Below, in pieces: positions 1 through 6,074 of a stretch of DNA of 8,107 nucleotides. The notes beneath the pieces were generated by a model. The model was not told the DNA's origin, did not search any database, and saw only the letters and a list, made by a program, of their open reading frames with translations. Where the stretch lies: positions 1 to 8,107 of the forward strand of contig JAFWCP010000307.1 of NCBI GenBank assembly GCA_017536845.1. The letters run 5' to 3'. Position 1 is the first letter of the stretch. Each line of letters opens with the position of its first letter. Origin of the DNA: Solobacterium sp. (GTDB lineage Bacteria > Bacillota_I > Bacilli_A > Erysipelotrichales > Erysipelotrichaceae). The position numbers and the translations under genes are program-made.

Positions 1-1711
1 CAGTATTCGGTGTATGCAGGTCGGGATCATGATATCTGCCTTCGATAAAATGAGGCATGGTATCAATCGTCAGCAGACCATTGTTTTCGGCAGCTTCTCT
101 GGTAAGCACATCAACGGCACAGTCGACATCAATCTGATCCTGTTCGATCAGCCTGTCTGATTCGGTAAACCTGACCAGCGGGTTATGGGTGTCTTTGAAT
201 ACATCGTCCGATGTGCCAACGTATTCGTTCGTGGCGACTGTCACGGTCCTGTCTTTGAAGCCGTCTTTCCAGTCGCCATCCTGATAGATCAGCTTCCCGT
301 CTTTGACCAGTGCGTTCACCTCGTCATTTTCATAATAGCAGTCGATGCCGACCACGCTTGAGATCGCCTTGCGTTCTTCATCTTTCAGAGCATAATTGAA
401 CACTTCCAGAAGTTCTTCATAGGTAAGGCTGTACTTGAAAATATGATTTTCAAAAGGATAATCCTCATGGATCTCAGACAGGGTCACATCTCTTTGCGCG
501 GCGTTATCGGGCATGTTGAAATCATACCTGACGCCGCCGTAATTGGTAAACGCAACCTCACTGCTGACCGCTCTTTGATAGACGGAACTCATCCAGTTTC
601 CCCCGGTTGTCGACATCTTGCCGCTGCCGTCAATAAAGCCCTTTTTCTTTGCGGAAGTCGTAATGTACCCGATTCTGGTGTTCAGGATAACCTGCAGCTT
701 TTCAATGGCCGCGTCAGTGATGCTTACCAGGTCAGGATCCAGCTCTTCAGCATTCTCTTCTGTCTTCAGTGTCTTGTCGAGATTCTTTTTTACAGACATG
801 TTTTTCGCATCTGCAACTGTCCTGAATACTGCTTTATCACCGTCTAAATCAAAAACAAGCTCTGCGTAACAATAGGCATTGCCGTATTTCGCCGGTTCAA
901 GATAGGGCATCCCATCTTCCGTGATGCCGTTCTCGTTATCATGTGTATGGCCGCCTGACACAAGGTCGATGACGCTGTCTGCGCCTAAACTTTCGGCAGT
1001 CTCCTTAGCGTCGGCATGACAGAGAAGCACCGTCGCATCAGCCTGGCCGCCTTCTTCCAGTTCCCTGGCAATGCTGTTGGGGATGGCGGGATCCTTTCTG
1101 ATCGAGAAACCCAGGTCTTTGAATTTGCCTGTCATGATTTCTGATGAATAGTCATCCGCATAGCCGATCACGCCGATCCTGACAGGGATTGCCTCTCCCG
1201 CAGCATTTCTTGCCGTCTTCGTCACGATCACATAATCACGCATCCACTCGATTTCCTGATCGTTGAGATAAAGATTTGACGAGACGACAGGGACTGTGTT
1301 TTCCCTTTCATAACCCTCAAGCTGGCTGTCCTTCATCGTGCCGTCGCTGTCAATCACAGTCGTGATGCCCCAGTCAAATTCTTGGTTTCTGATCGTTACG
1401 GCATCATATTCCATCTGCGCATAAACAGCCGCGATCGAATTGCCTTCCAGAAGGTTTGAGAGGCTGCTTCCCTGATAGGTATCACCCCCGTCAAGCAGAA
1501 GCGCCGCATCTTTGTCGTACGCTTCGCCATACCCTCTGACATCTTTGACCTTGTCGGCAATGTAGGCCAGCAGATACTGGTCTTCATCCTCGCTCTGTTC
1601 GGCAATATAACCATGAACATCCGAAGTTTCAAATACCGGCAGAGAATACGCGTCATCTGTTTCTTCTGCCCTGACCATATTGACAGCGCTGTTTCCGAAA
1701 GAAAGCGCCAT
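1..1711 (-). CDS. Secreted bifunctional metallophosphatase/5'-nucleotidase, 3' end outside window, N-terminus frameshifted
   Basis: The reading frame stays open to base 1, giving about 570 codons without the C-terminus. The calcineurin-like metallophosphatase domain comes first: ETSDVHGYI (metal-binding D and H), LLLDGGDTYQGSS (GD motif), RNQEFDWG, VVSSNL, LLCHADAK and VSGGHTHDN. The 5'-nucleotidase C-terminal domain follows, with GNWMSS, TNYGGVR and the PFEN...LTYEELLEVF segment. The family hydrolyses extracellular nucleotides or related phosphoesters on a dinuclear metal site, usually secreted or wall-anchored; any anchor would lie beyond the window. The first in-frame ATG is at 1711 and has no good ribosome site. 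The natural signal peptide start seems to be ATG 1746 (ATGAAAAGGGGCTG), which is one base out of frame. An extra base in the A4 or G4 run would give MKKGLTLSV or MKRGLTLSV followed by a hydrophobic core. A longer out-of-frame lead-in from ATG 1866 overlaps the upstream gene's stop as ATGA. The canonical GNHEFD motif reads RNQEFD, so the catalytic His is Gln. Family call is firm; activity is doubtful. Confidence 0.88.
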   Translation of the reverse strand, partial: MALSFGNSAVNMVRAEETDDAYSLPVFETSDVHGYIAEQSEDEDQYLLAYIADKVKDVRGYGEAYDKDAALLLDGGDTYQGSSLSNLLEGNSIAAVYAQMEYDAVTIRNQEFDWGITTVIDSDGTMKDSQLEGYERENTVPVVSSNLYLNDQEIEWMRDYVIVTKTARNAAGEAIPVRIGVIGYADDYSSEIMTGKFKDLGFSIRKDPAIPNSIARELEEGGQADATVLLCHADAKETAESLGADSVIDLVSGGHTHDNENGITEDGMPYLEPAKYGNAYCYAELVFDLDGDKAVFRTVADAKNMSVKKNLDKTLKTEENAEELDPDLVSITDAAIEKLQVILNTRIGYITTSAKKKGFIDGSGKMSTTGGNWMSSVYQRAVSSEVAFTNYGGVRYDFNMPDNAAQRDVTLSEIHEDYPFENHIFKYSLTYEELLEVFNYALKDEERKAISSVVGIDCYYENDEVNALVKDGKLIYQDGDWKDGFKDRTVTVATNEYVGTSDDVFKDTHNPLVRFTESDRLIEQDQIDVDCAVDVLTREAAENNGLLTIDTMPHFIEGRYHDPDLHTPNT

Positions 1712-1862
1712 TGAGAGACTTACGCTTAACGTCAGCCCCTTTTCATCTTCGTGTGATTGTCCGCATCATTGTTCTTGATCGTTTTGCTTGTGGAAACTTT
1801 TTTCCTCCTGTTATCTGTCATAAAACTGTCATCCAGGCCATTGCGTCTGAAGGTTTCTTTTT

Positions 1863-2543
1863 TCATATCTGATTCCTGATCGGTCCGTACACTTCATCGA
1901 ACAGTATTGAAATTGAGCCTTCCCGGCAGAACTCCCTGACAGAATACCCCAGGTTCGGTGCTTCATAAGAAGCATCTCCACCGGCATCCTTTAAGGCCTG
2001 CAGCACATTCCGAAGGTCTTCATGAAGCTCCTCTGTAAAGCGTCTGTCCTCCATTTCGCGATGCTCCGCATAATTGTAAGACGGCAGAACCTGTTTTGCC
2101 TAAAGGGCGAACCGGTTCATGCCGGAATTCCCGTAAGAATCCAGCGCATTGACATCAGCACCCTTTGCGAGCATCTTCTTCAGGATCGCCAGCGCTTCGC
2201 CGGCCTTCTCTTTGGTGGAATGAATCCGAAAGCCCATGAATTTATCGTCTGTATTCCACCGGCTGAGCATGACCGCGCAGTTGATGGCATCATGAAGTAC
2301 CGGAGCCCTCCATTTGTTGCAGCAGGATTCATCTTCAATGAAGTTAACATCCGCACCCATATCAATCAGGTAATCCGCAATCGCCGTATTCCCTGTCTTG
2401 AGGGCAACCTGCAGCGGCGACTGCCCATCGTCTTTTTTCGGCGGCTGTCTGGCAATACAGTTGGCCAGATCCGGTTTCTGTTCAATGATCTGCCTTATCG
2501 TTTCCAGATCATTCTTTCTGATCGCGTTAAACAGTTTTTTCAT
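1863..2543 (-). pseudogene. Ankyrin-repeat protein split by an in-frame TAG
   Basis: The first part (2100-2543, 147 residues, start MKKLFNAIRK behind GGGAGGATTGT) carries ankyrin helices. A first repeat spans about residues 1-30, a second (GQSPLQVALKTGNTAIADYL ending GADVN) about 38-67, and a third ends KKMLAKGADVN near 120-132. A fourth starts LDSYGNSGMN and is cut by TAG at 2100-2102. The same frame reads on without further stops for 78 codons to a TGA at 1863. This part includes LHEDLRNVLQALKDAGGDAS, an ankyrin-like helix pair that completes the fourth repeat. The two halves were therefore one protein of about 226 residues. Ankyrin repeats bind protein partners, and short bacterial ones often act as cytoplasmic binding or immunity-type proteins; no partner is visible here. 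The truncated 147-residue product may still fold. The end of the intact frame overlaps a possible nucleotidase start (ATGA at 1863-1866). The protein family is clear; the role is unknown. Confidence 0.82.
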
Positions 2544-2597
2544 ACAATCCTCCCATATTACTCTGACCCGGAGCCTTTCAGGGACTGTTAATCCCAG

Positions 2598-2611
2598 GAA
2601 CCTTCAGGTTC
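2598..2611. repeat. Short perfect inverted repeat between membrane and ankyrin genes
   Basis: GAACC TTCA GGTTC forms a five-pair stem with a four-base loop. On the plus strand it is followed by GGTTTT, but no plus-strand gene ends here. On the minus strand no T-run follows, so it is unlikely to end transcription of the array. It could be a small RNA hairpin in the 82-base gap or a chance repeat. Confidence 0.3.
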
Positions 2612-2625
2612 GGTTTTCTGCCGGT

Positions 2626-3354
2626 TCATCCCTCAAGCAGGCCAAATGCCAGGACACCGATGGCAATATATGTCATCATGGAAGCAAGGATTCTGCCTCG
2701 TCTGGTTTTTGCCCGGAACAGCAGAAAAATAATGCTGTATATGAATCCGCACACCCCGGCAGACGTTGATGTCCCTATATACCAGGTATGCTGGCTGAAG
2801 TAAGAAGCAACAAAGGGATAGGTTCCTTCCATGATGTAATGCCCCATCCAGTTGAATGCAAATGACAGCATCATGGACCAGATCCCCCAGTCAAAGCTGT
2901 GGTGCTTTTTCCCATAGATCATCAGCAGGATAAACAGGATGGCAATCGGAAAGGCTGTTACACTTTCCAGCGGGACAAAATGAACACCGCCGATCGAATA
3001 ATGCCATGAGATTTCACCGATCACCTGCCACAGCAGGATTCCGGCCGCGAACCCCAGCAGCGAATAAGCAAAATCCCTGTTTTTGCCGGCAGCTTTCGAT
3101 GCGTCAGACGAAAACACGTACCACAGCGCCAGTGCACACACCCCATACAGCAGCCTGCCGTATGTCGGTCTGGTCAGTTCTTCACCAACCAGAGATGGTT
3201 CTTCCATCATCAGGCTGATAACCTTGAACCGACGGAAAACGAATATGCATACGGCAAGTATGACAAATTATCCAATCAGGGGCAGGAAATATTCCTGCAG
3301 AAGTTCTTCTGGTGTACTTCGAATATGTGTGCTGTAGTCTTGAAACGCTTTCAT
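2626..3354 (-). pseudogene. Polytopic membrane protein split by an in-frame TAA
   Basis: The natural start is ATG 3354, behind a very strong ribosome site (GGAAGGAGGAA, directly before the ATG). The frame opens MKAFQDYSTHIRSTPEELLQ and reaches TAA (3268-3270) at codon 29, inside what would be the first membrane helix: EYFLPLIG, stop, FVILAVCIFVFRR. The same frame then continues to TGA at 2626. The remaining open piece from ATG 3210 (194 residues) has no ribosome site of its own. About six further hydrophobic stretches follow, including YGVCALALWYVF, LGFAAGILLWQVIG, AFPIAILFILLMIYG, MMLSFAFNWMGHYIM and FIYSIIFLLF. The repaired protein would be about 242 residues with six to seven membrane helices. 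I do not recognise the family. A Tyr codon (TAT or TAC) changed to TAA is the simplest lesion. It follows the upstream GNAT gene after 21 bases, consistent with one transcript. Confidence 0.75.
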
Positions 3355-3375
3355 TTCCTCCTTCCTTTAAATCTG

Positions 3376-4005
3376 TCACTTCAACGTTTTGCGCATGACG
3401 ATTGTCCGGCCATTCTGATCATGCTTCGTAAAACCGGCTTTCTCATACAGCCGAAGGGGTCCGGTAAATGCGAGGACGTGGCCGGCACCTTCCGTCGGAT
3501 ACCCTTCCATAAAATCATAGCCTTCTTCCTGTGCGTCGGTGCATGCTTTTTCAAGCAGCAAGCCCGCGATGCCTTTTCCCCTGCAGTCCGGGCTGATTTC
3601 AAAACAGACGACCGACTTGATCCTGAAGGTTCCCTGGTCATAAGAAGGTGTCTGATCTGTGGGATCCTGATCCAGATCAAATGCGCCGACCCGGTAATAA
3701 TTCAATCGGTCGTTTGCGTTGCACCATCCGATGGCAATCCCGCCGTCATAGGCCAGATAACCGCGGATTTTCCCCGCTCTTAACATCTGTACGGCAGATT
3801 CCCGCAGGGCACGTTTCCATCCTTCTGTTTCACCGCCGTACACCCTGGCTTTATCGCGCATTGCAATGATCTCATCTGCTTTCATGTTAAACGCGTTGCA
3901 ATAGCATGGATAAAACGGCGAACCGTCTGAAAAGGCGCGATGTTCGAAGAAATCGAAATAGTCTTTTTCCAGATCCGGTGTTAACGGTCTGATCTCGATT
4001 TTCAT
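3376..4005 (-). CDS. GNAT-family N-acetyltransferase
   Basis: The 209-residue protein has the GNAT fold. The central strands carry LAYDGGIAIGWCNANDR (about 84-100), the acetyl-CoA-binding motif A reads CRGKGIAGLLLEKA (141-154, R/Q-x-x-G-x-G/A type), and the motif B helix region includes GPLRLYEKAGF (182-192). GNAT enzymes move acetyl from acetyl-CoA to an amine on a small molecule or protein; the substrate cannot be told here. An N-terminal stretch with FYPCYCNAFNMKADE (about 31-45) precedes the core, and a cysteine-containing block of this kind recurs in one GNAT subgroup as I remember it. The start ATG at 4005 sits behind AAGGGGGCAAACC. The stop is TGA, with the next gene 21 bases on. The frame is clean and all key motif residues are present, so this looks functional. 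Confidence 0.92.
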   Translation of the reverse strand: MKIEIRPLTPDLEKDYFDFFEHRAFSDGSPFYPCYCNAFNMKADEIIAMRDKARVYGGETEGWKRALRESAVQMLRAGKIRGYLAYDGGIAIGWCNANDRLNYYRVGAFDLDQDPTDQTPSYDQGTFRIKSVVCFEISPDCRGKGIAGLLLEKACTDAQEEGYDFMEGYPTEGAGHVLAFTGPLRLYEKAGFTKHDQNGRTIVMRKTLK

Positions 4006-4061
4006 GGTTTGCCCCCTTTTGATTCCACAGCATCCCCGCGCACAGGGATCTGCCGTTGCTG

Positions 4062-4385
4062 TTAACGATTGTACCTGATCACTGCGTATGCCAGCAGTGC
4101 TGTCCCGATGACCAGTCCGGCCGCCATTGGAACAAAGGCGAAAGCCGACTGATTCAATGCTGCAGAGACTCCGGAAAGAAGAAACCCGATTCCCATCAGC
4201 AAAACCCCGATGCCGGCAAGCGTGCAGTATGCCTGCCTGTTTTCTTCCCGTACCTTGTCACTGTGGTAACTGATGATCAGGTCCATTCTCTGCTTTTTCC
4301 AGATCTGCCAGCCAAGCCTGAAGAACAGCAGGCCAAGCAGCACGAATAAGACAGCAATCATTATGAACCAGATAAAATCACTCAT
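4062..4385 (-). CDS. DUF3784-like small membrane protein
   Basis: The 107-residue protein has three predicted membrane helices, at about 4-25 (FIWFIMIAVLFVLLGLLFF), 54-76 (LAGIGVLLMGIGFLLSGVSA) and 84-103. Between helices one and two is a basic loop, WQIWKKQRMDLIISYHSDKV, that matches what I remember of DUF3784, a Bacillota membrane family of unknown function. I chose ATG 4385 (MSDFIW) over the upstream TTG 4403 because GTGAGGG lies just before it and the hydrophobic segment then starts at once. It lies in the same frame as the preceding 142-residue gene, separated only by that gene's TAG and 12 codons, with no sign that the two are fused. Stop TAA. Family assignment is from memory of the motif, not a search. 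Confidence 0.78.
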   Translation of the reverse strand: MSDFIWFIMIAVLFVLLGLLFFRLGWQIWKKQRMDLIISYHSDKVREENRQAYCTLAGIGVLLMGIGFLLSGVSAALNQSAFAFVPMAAGLVIGTALLAYAVIRYNR

Positions 4386-4421
4386 ACTACCCTCACTTTC
4401 CAATCCTGATTGAATTCTGCA

Positions 4422-4850
4422 CTAGGCTTTTCCTGCCCTTTTCAAGGCTTCGTATGTTTCCGAAAGCCACTGCTGATAATGATCATAGGGTGTCTGGGTC
4501 CACCCGTTTAAAAGCCTGTTTAAGGTCTCGGTGTCCTGAGCGATGCTGGTGCACCCGTACTGCTCAGGATCGCGGTTGACCGTCACGACATGATGCCCGT
4601 CTTCCTGAAAATCAATCCGGTAAATACAATATCCGGTCCAGCTGCGAAAGGCCCATAACGTGGAACCTTCCATATACCAGAACCACTTATCCTCCATCTC
4701 CTGAGGAATGTTCCCAAGGCGCAGAACATTCATCTGCCTGTGATTGAACGTCCTGTTCAGCACGAATGTTTCATGCCGGGCGGGCATGGGCTCTGTTTTC
4801 CAGTCACTTCGCCGGGCAGCCCGTATTCTGTTCTGATTCTTCTCTGTCAT
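4422..4850 (-). CDS. Conserved-looking protein of unknown function with an RSWTG core
   Basis: The 142-residue soluble protein starts at ATG 4850 (GGGAGAAATAT upstream) and ends TAG. It has a basic N-terminus (RIRAARRSDWKTEP), then a core that reads like a small beta-rich domain: LRLGNIPQEMEDKWFWYMEG (about 44-63), LWAFRSWTGYCIYRIDF (65-81), HHVVTVNRDPEQYG, then helices LNRLLNGW and YDHYQQWLSETYEALKRAGKA. The IPxEMEDKWF...RSWTGxCIY pattern is one I associate with uncharacterised bacterial proteins, but I cannot name a function. There is no signal peptide or membrane helix. The rich set of Trp, Tyr and charged residues in the core could form a binding pocket; that is inference only. It sits in the middle of the long 5420-to-1 run. 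Confidence 0.8.
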   Translation of the reverse strand: MTEKNQNRIRAARRSDWKTEPMPARHETFVLNRTFNHRQMNVLRLGNIPQEMEDKWFWYMEGSTLWAFRSWTGYCIYRIDFQEDGHHVVTVNRDPEQYGCTSIAQDTETLNRLLNGWTQTPYDHYQQWLSETYEALKRAGKA

Positions 4851-4906
4851 ATATTTCTCCCATCCGGATGCCTGCTGCGAAACGCTTTCAGTCCTTGTCA
4901 GCCATA

Positions 4907-4925
4907 TCCGGCATGATTTGCCGGA
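4907..4925 (-). other. Perfect hairpin abutting the stop codon of the 4926-5420 gene
   Basis: TCCGGCA and TGCCGGA form a perfect seven-pair stem around a five-base loop, starting at the base after the TGA stop. No T-run follows on the minus strand (next bases TATGGC), so it is not a typical terminator. It may protect the 3' end of the upstream message or attenuate read-through into the downstream gene. Confidence 0.4.
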
Positions 4926-5420
4926 TCAGAATCCGTCCGGGACTTCGACCTCTTTGCCGGTATGAAGATACCTCAGGCGGAACCCTGCGGCAGGTTCTTT
5001 CAGATCTGAGTAGGCAATGCTGACGCCGTAGGCTTCCGATATATCCAGCGCCTTATCGCCGATGCCGTAAACGTAATGATAATGGGGATGGGCATCCTCA
5101 ACAAGTCTGGGCTTTCTGTTTCTGACCCATTCTGCATCCTGCATGAAATATGCTCTTTCTTCTATACGCTTCATGGTGCTTCCCGGCGGCATTTCCGTTA
5201 CAGTCCTTCTTTTCCCCTTCCCCTTGATCCTGCGGTCGGACCATACACCGTTCTGAAATGTCCCGATATATGTTTCTCTGACTGCCTGATCCTTGAAGAC
5301 CGAAAACCAGTAAGTATCGTCTTTGCCTCCGATGGCCCAGTCAGTTTCATCACGAAAGGCCTGATAGAATTCAAAGCCTTTTTCTTTTTTTACAAGTTCA
5401 GAAAAGCGGCTGTTCTCCAT
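4926..5420 (-). CDS. Protein of unknown function, first gene of the long downstream run
   Basis: The frame is open from 5483, but the start at ATG 5420 (MENSRFSELVKKEK) is preferred. It has a full AGGAGG nine bases upstream, and the predicted promoter lies at 5488-5493, so the earlier ATG would fall at the transcript's very end. The product is 164 residues, without signal peptide or membrane helix. Features in order: an acidic and aromatic segment FEFYQAFRDETDWAIGG, a strand-rich part YWFSVFKDQAVRETYIGTF, a very basic stretch RRIKGKGKRRTVTEMP (about 63-78), and a C-terminal half with HPHYHYVYGIGDKALDISEA and LRYLHTGKEVEVPDGF. I do not recognise the family. The basic patch could bind nucleic acid or phosphate; that is speculation. 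It stands first behind its own promoter. Confidence 0.75.
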   Translation of the reverse strand: MENSRFSELVKKEKGFEFYQAFRDETDWAIGGKDDTYWFSVFKDQAVRETYIGTFQNGVWSDRRIKGKGKRRTVTEMPPGSTMKRIEERAYFMQDAEWVRNRKPRLVEDAHPHYHYVYGIGDKALDISEAYGVSIAYSDLKEPAAGFRLRYLHTGKEVEVPDGF

Positions 5421-5487
5421 TGTCTGTATCCTCCTGTTCTGACACGGCATGCCCGCCGTTATGGTCTGTATACTGCACTTCATGCAT

Positions 5488-5493
5488 ATTATA
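5488..5493 (-). promoter_or_regulatory. -10 element for the 5420-to-1 gene run
   Basis: A perfect TATAAT on the minus strand lies 68 bases before the start of the 4926-5420 gene and just after the terminator at 5538-5579. The hexamer 17 bases upstream (TGCCTT) is a poor -35, so activation may depend on the palindrome at 5515-5527. Transcription would begin near 5481. Confidence 0.5.
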
Positions 5494-5514
5494 CAGTATC
5501 CCGAAACCGGAAGG

Positions 5515-5527
5515 CATATGTCATATG
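5515..5527. promoter_or_regulatory. Operator-like palindrome upstream of the 5488 promoter
   Basis: CATATG T CATATG is a symmetric 13-base site centred about 40 bases before the expected transcription start, where activators or repressors often bind. Each half is itself a palindrome. No regulator gene is in the window, so the binding factor is unknown, and a chance origin is possible. Confidence 0.3.
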
Positions 5528-5537
5528 GCTGTATAAG

Positions 5538-5579
5538 AAAGCAAGGATCCTACTGAAGCATGGGCAGGGTCCTTGCTTT
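5538..5579 (-). terminator. Intrinsic terminator after the small membrane protein and gene remnant
   Basis: Arms AAAGCAAGGATCC (5538-5550) and GGGTCCTTGCTTT (5567-5579) form a 13-position stem with one A-C mismatch on the minus strand and a 16-base loop. The minus-strand transcript continues TTTCTTATA, a modest T-tract. It separates the 6006-side unit from the promoter at 5488. Confidence 0.6.
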
Positions 5580-5583
5580 GCTG

Positions 5584-5718
5584 TTATTCCGGTTCTGTGC
5601 TTTTTCCAATGATCCGGATGCTGTTCAGGGAAACGTCTATGGCAGCGGATCCGGATGCAAGCATGCAGTTTTCTGAAACGGGCCAGGATCGAACAGGGGA
5701 ATATCGGCAGCATTGAAA
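5584..5718 (-). pseudogene. Probable C-terminal gene remnant ending just before the terminator
   Basis: No intact gene starts here, but two minus-strand frames read like protein in series. The first gives DFNAADIPLFDPGPFQK and soon meets a stop at 5637-5639. The second gives LASGSAAIDVSLNSIRIIGK and ends with TAA at 5584-5586, five bases before the terminator stem. The switch point is the AAAA run at 5669-5672; one extra A there would join the frames. The piece follows directly after the stop of the 5719-6006 gene and has no start codon or ribosome site of its own. It therefore looks like the tail of a lost gene whose terminator survives. The family is not recognisable. Chance coding-like composition is the alternative. 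Confidence 0.38.
5611..5658. repeat. Direct repeat GATCCGGATGC, two copies
   Basis: GATCCGGATGC occurs at 5611-5621 and 5648-5658, 37 bases apart, in the gap before the terminator. A third ten-base match (ATCCGGATGC) lies at 4862-4871, just upstream of the 4422-4850 gene. All have the near-palindromic ATCCGGAT core. This may be chance or a binding site. Confidence 0.3.
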
Positions 5719-6006
5719 TCAGGCCCCTGCCTGTTTCTTCTTTGTAAAAAGAGTGATCCCGTTTATCAGGATGGATGCAGCCACACATCCCCAGAGAACC
5801 GGCGACATCGTCGGCATGATATCCATTAAGGTGCCCCAGGATTCACCCGGCACCCTTCTTGCGCCATCGCTGTAAAAGGCACACATTGTCAATGCCGTCA
5901 GCGAAATACTTGCAAACCGGTAATACTCTGTCTCTTTCCCTCTCGTCCATGCGAAGTAATTGAAAAGTGCAGTGATGACAGCCGCCGATCCAAATAGCAG
6001 CCACAT
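5719..6006 (-). CDS. Small three-helix membrane protein of unknown function
   Basis: The 95-residue protein starts at ATG 6006 behind AAAGGAGAAATCT. It has three hydrophobic segments: MWLLFGSAAVITALFNYFAW (1-20), FASISLTALTMCAFYSD (about 31-47) and LWGCVAASILINGITLF (about 71-87). A short charged loop with RGKETEYYR lies between the first two, and the C-terminus KKKQAGA is basic. The second loop holds WGTLMDIMPTMSP. The tidy loop and helix spacing and the conserved-looking MDIMPTM phrase suggest a real family that I have seen only as hypothetical membrane proteins. It is the first gene behind the extended -10 promoter at 6066-6074, and the terminator at 5538-5579 lies downstream. It is intact, without frame breaks. 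Confidence 0.8.
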   Translation of the reverse strand: MWLLFGSAAVITALFNYFAWTRGKETEYYRFASISLTALTMCAFYSDGARRVPGESWGTLMDIMPTMSPVLWGCVAASILINGITLFTKKKQAGA

Positions 6007-6031
6007 AGATTTCTCCTTTCACCAGTCTGAA

Positions 6032-6049
6032 TGGTTTCCGTTCAAACCA
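6032..6049. repeat. Inverted repeat in the leader of the 5719-6006 gene
   Basis: TGGTTT and AAACCA pair around a six-base loop, between the extended -10 element and the ribosome site. The stem is only six pairs and half A-T. It could be an operator or a leader hairpin, or chance. Confidence 0.25.
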
Positions 6050-6065
6050 GTACTTTAGTAATGAG

Positions 6066-6074
6066 ATTATATCA
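6066..6074 (-). promoter_or_regulatory. Extended -10 promoter for the small membrane protein gene
   Basis: The minus strand reads TGATATAAT, an exact TGnTATAAT extended -10 element, about 60 bases before the start at 6006. No convincing TTGACA -35 lies upstream, which extended -10 promoters can do without. Transcription would start near 6059. Confidence 0.55.

Noticed and set aside
443..869. Plus-strand open frames opposite the nucleotidase
   Set aside because: They are antisense to well-supported catalytic-domain coding and have no ribosome site or recognisable protein features.
2022..2769. Plus-strand frames of 189 and 123 codons
   Set aside because: They run antisense to the ankyrin and membrane genes; their composition is that of mirrored coding and no start signal is seen.
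2100..3270. Stop-codon recoding to explain the in-frame TAG and TAA
   Set aside because: Two different stops are involved, both TAG and TAA end other genes here in the normal way, and no selenocysteine-type or suppressor feature is seen.
4062..4850. Fusion of the 142-residue protein with the DUF3784 protein through TAG
   Set aside because: They share a frame, but a ribosome site and ATG 4385 precede the membrane protein and the linker is short and unremarkable.
5489..5788. 99-codon minus-strand frame in the gap
   Set aside because: It overlaps the end of the membrane gene and runs through the terminator hairpin; the Arg, His and Cys rich text is typical of a shadow frame.
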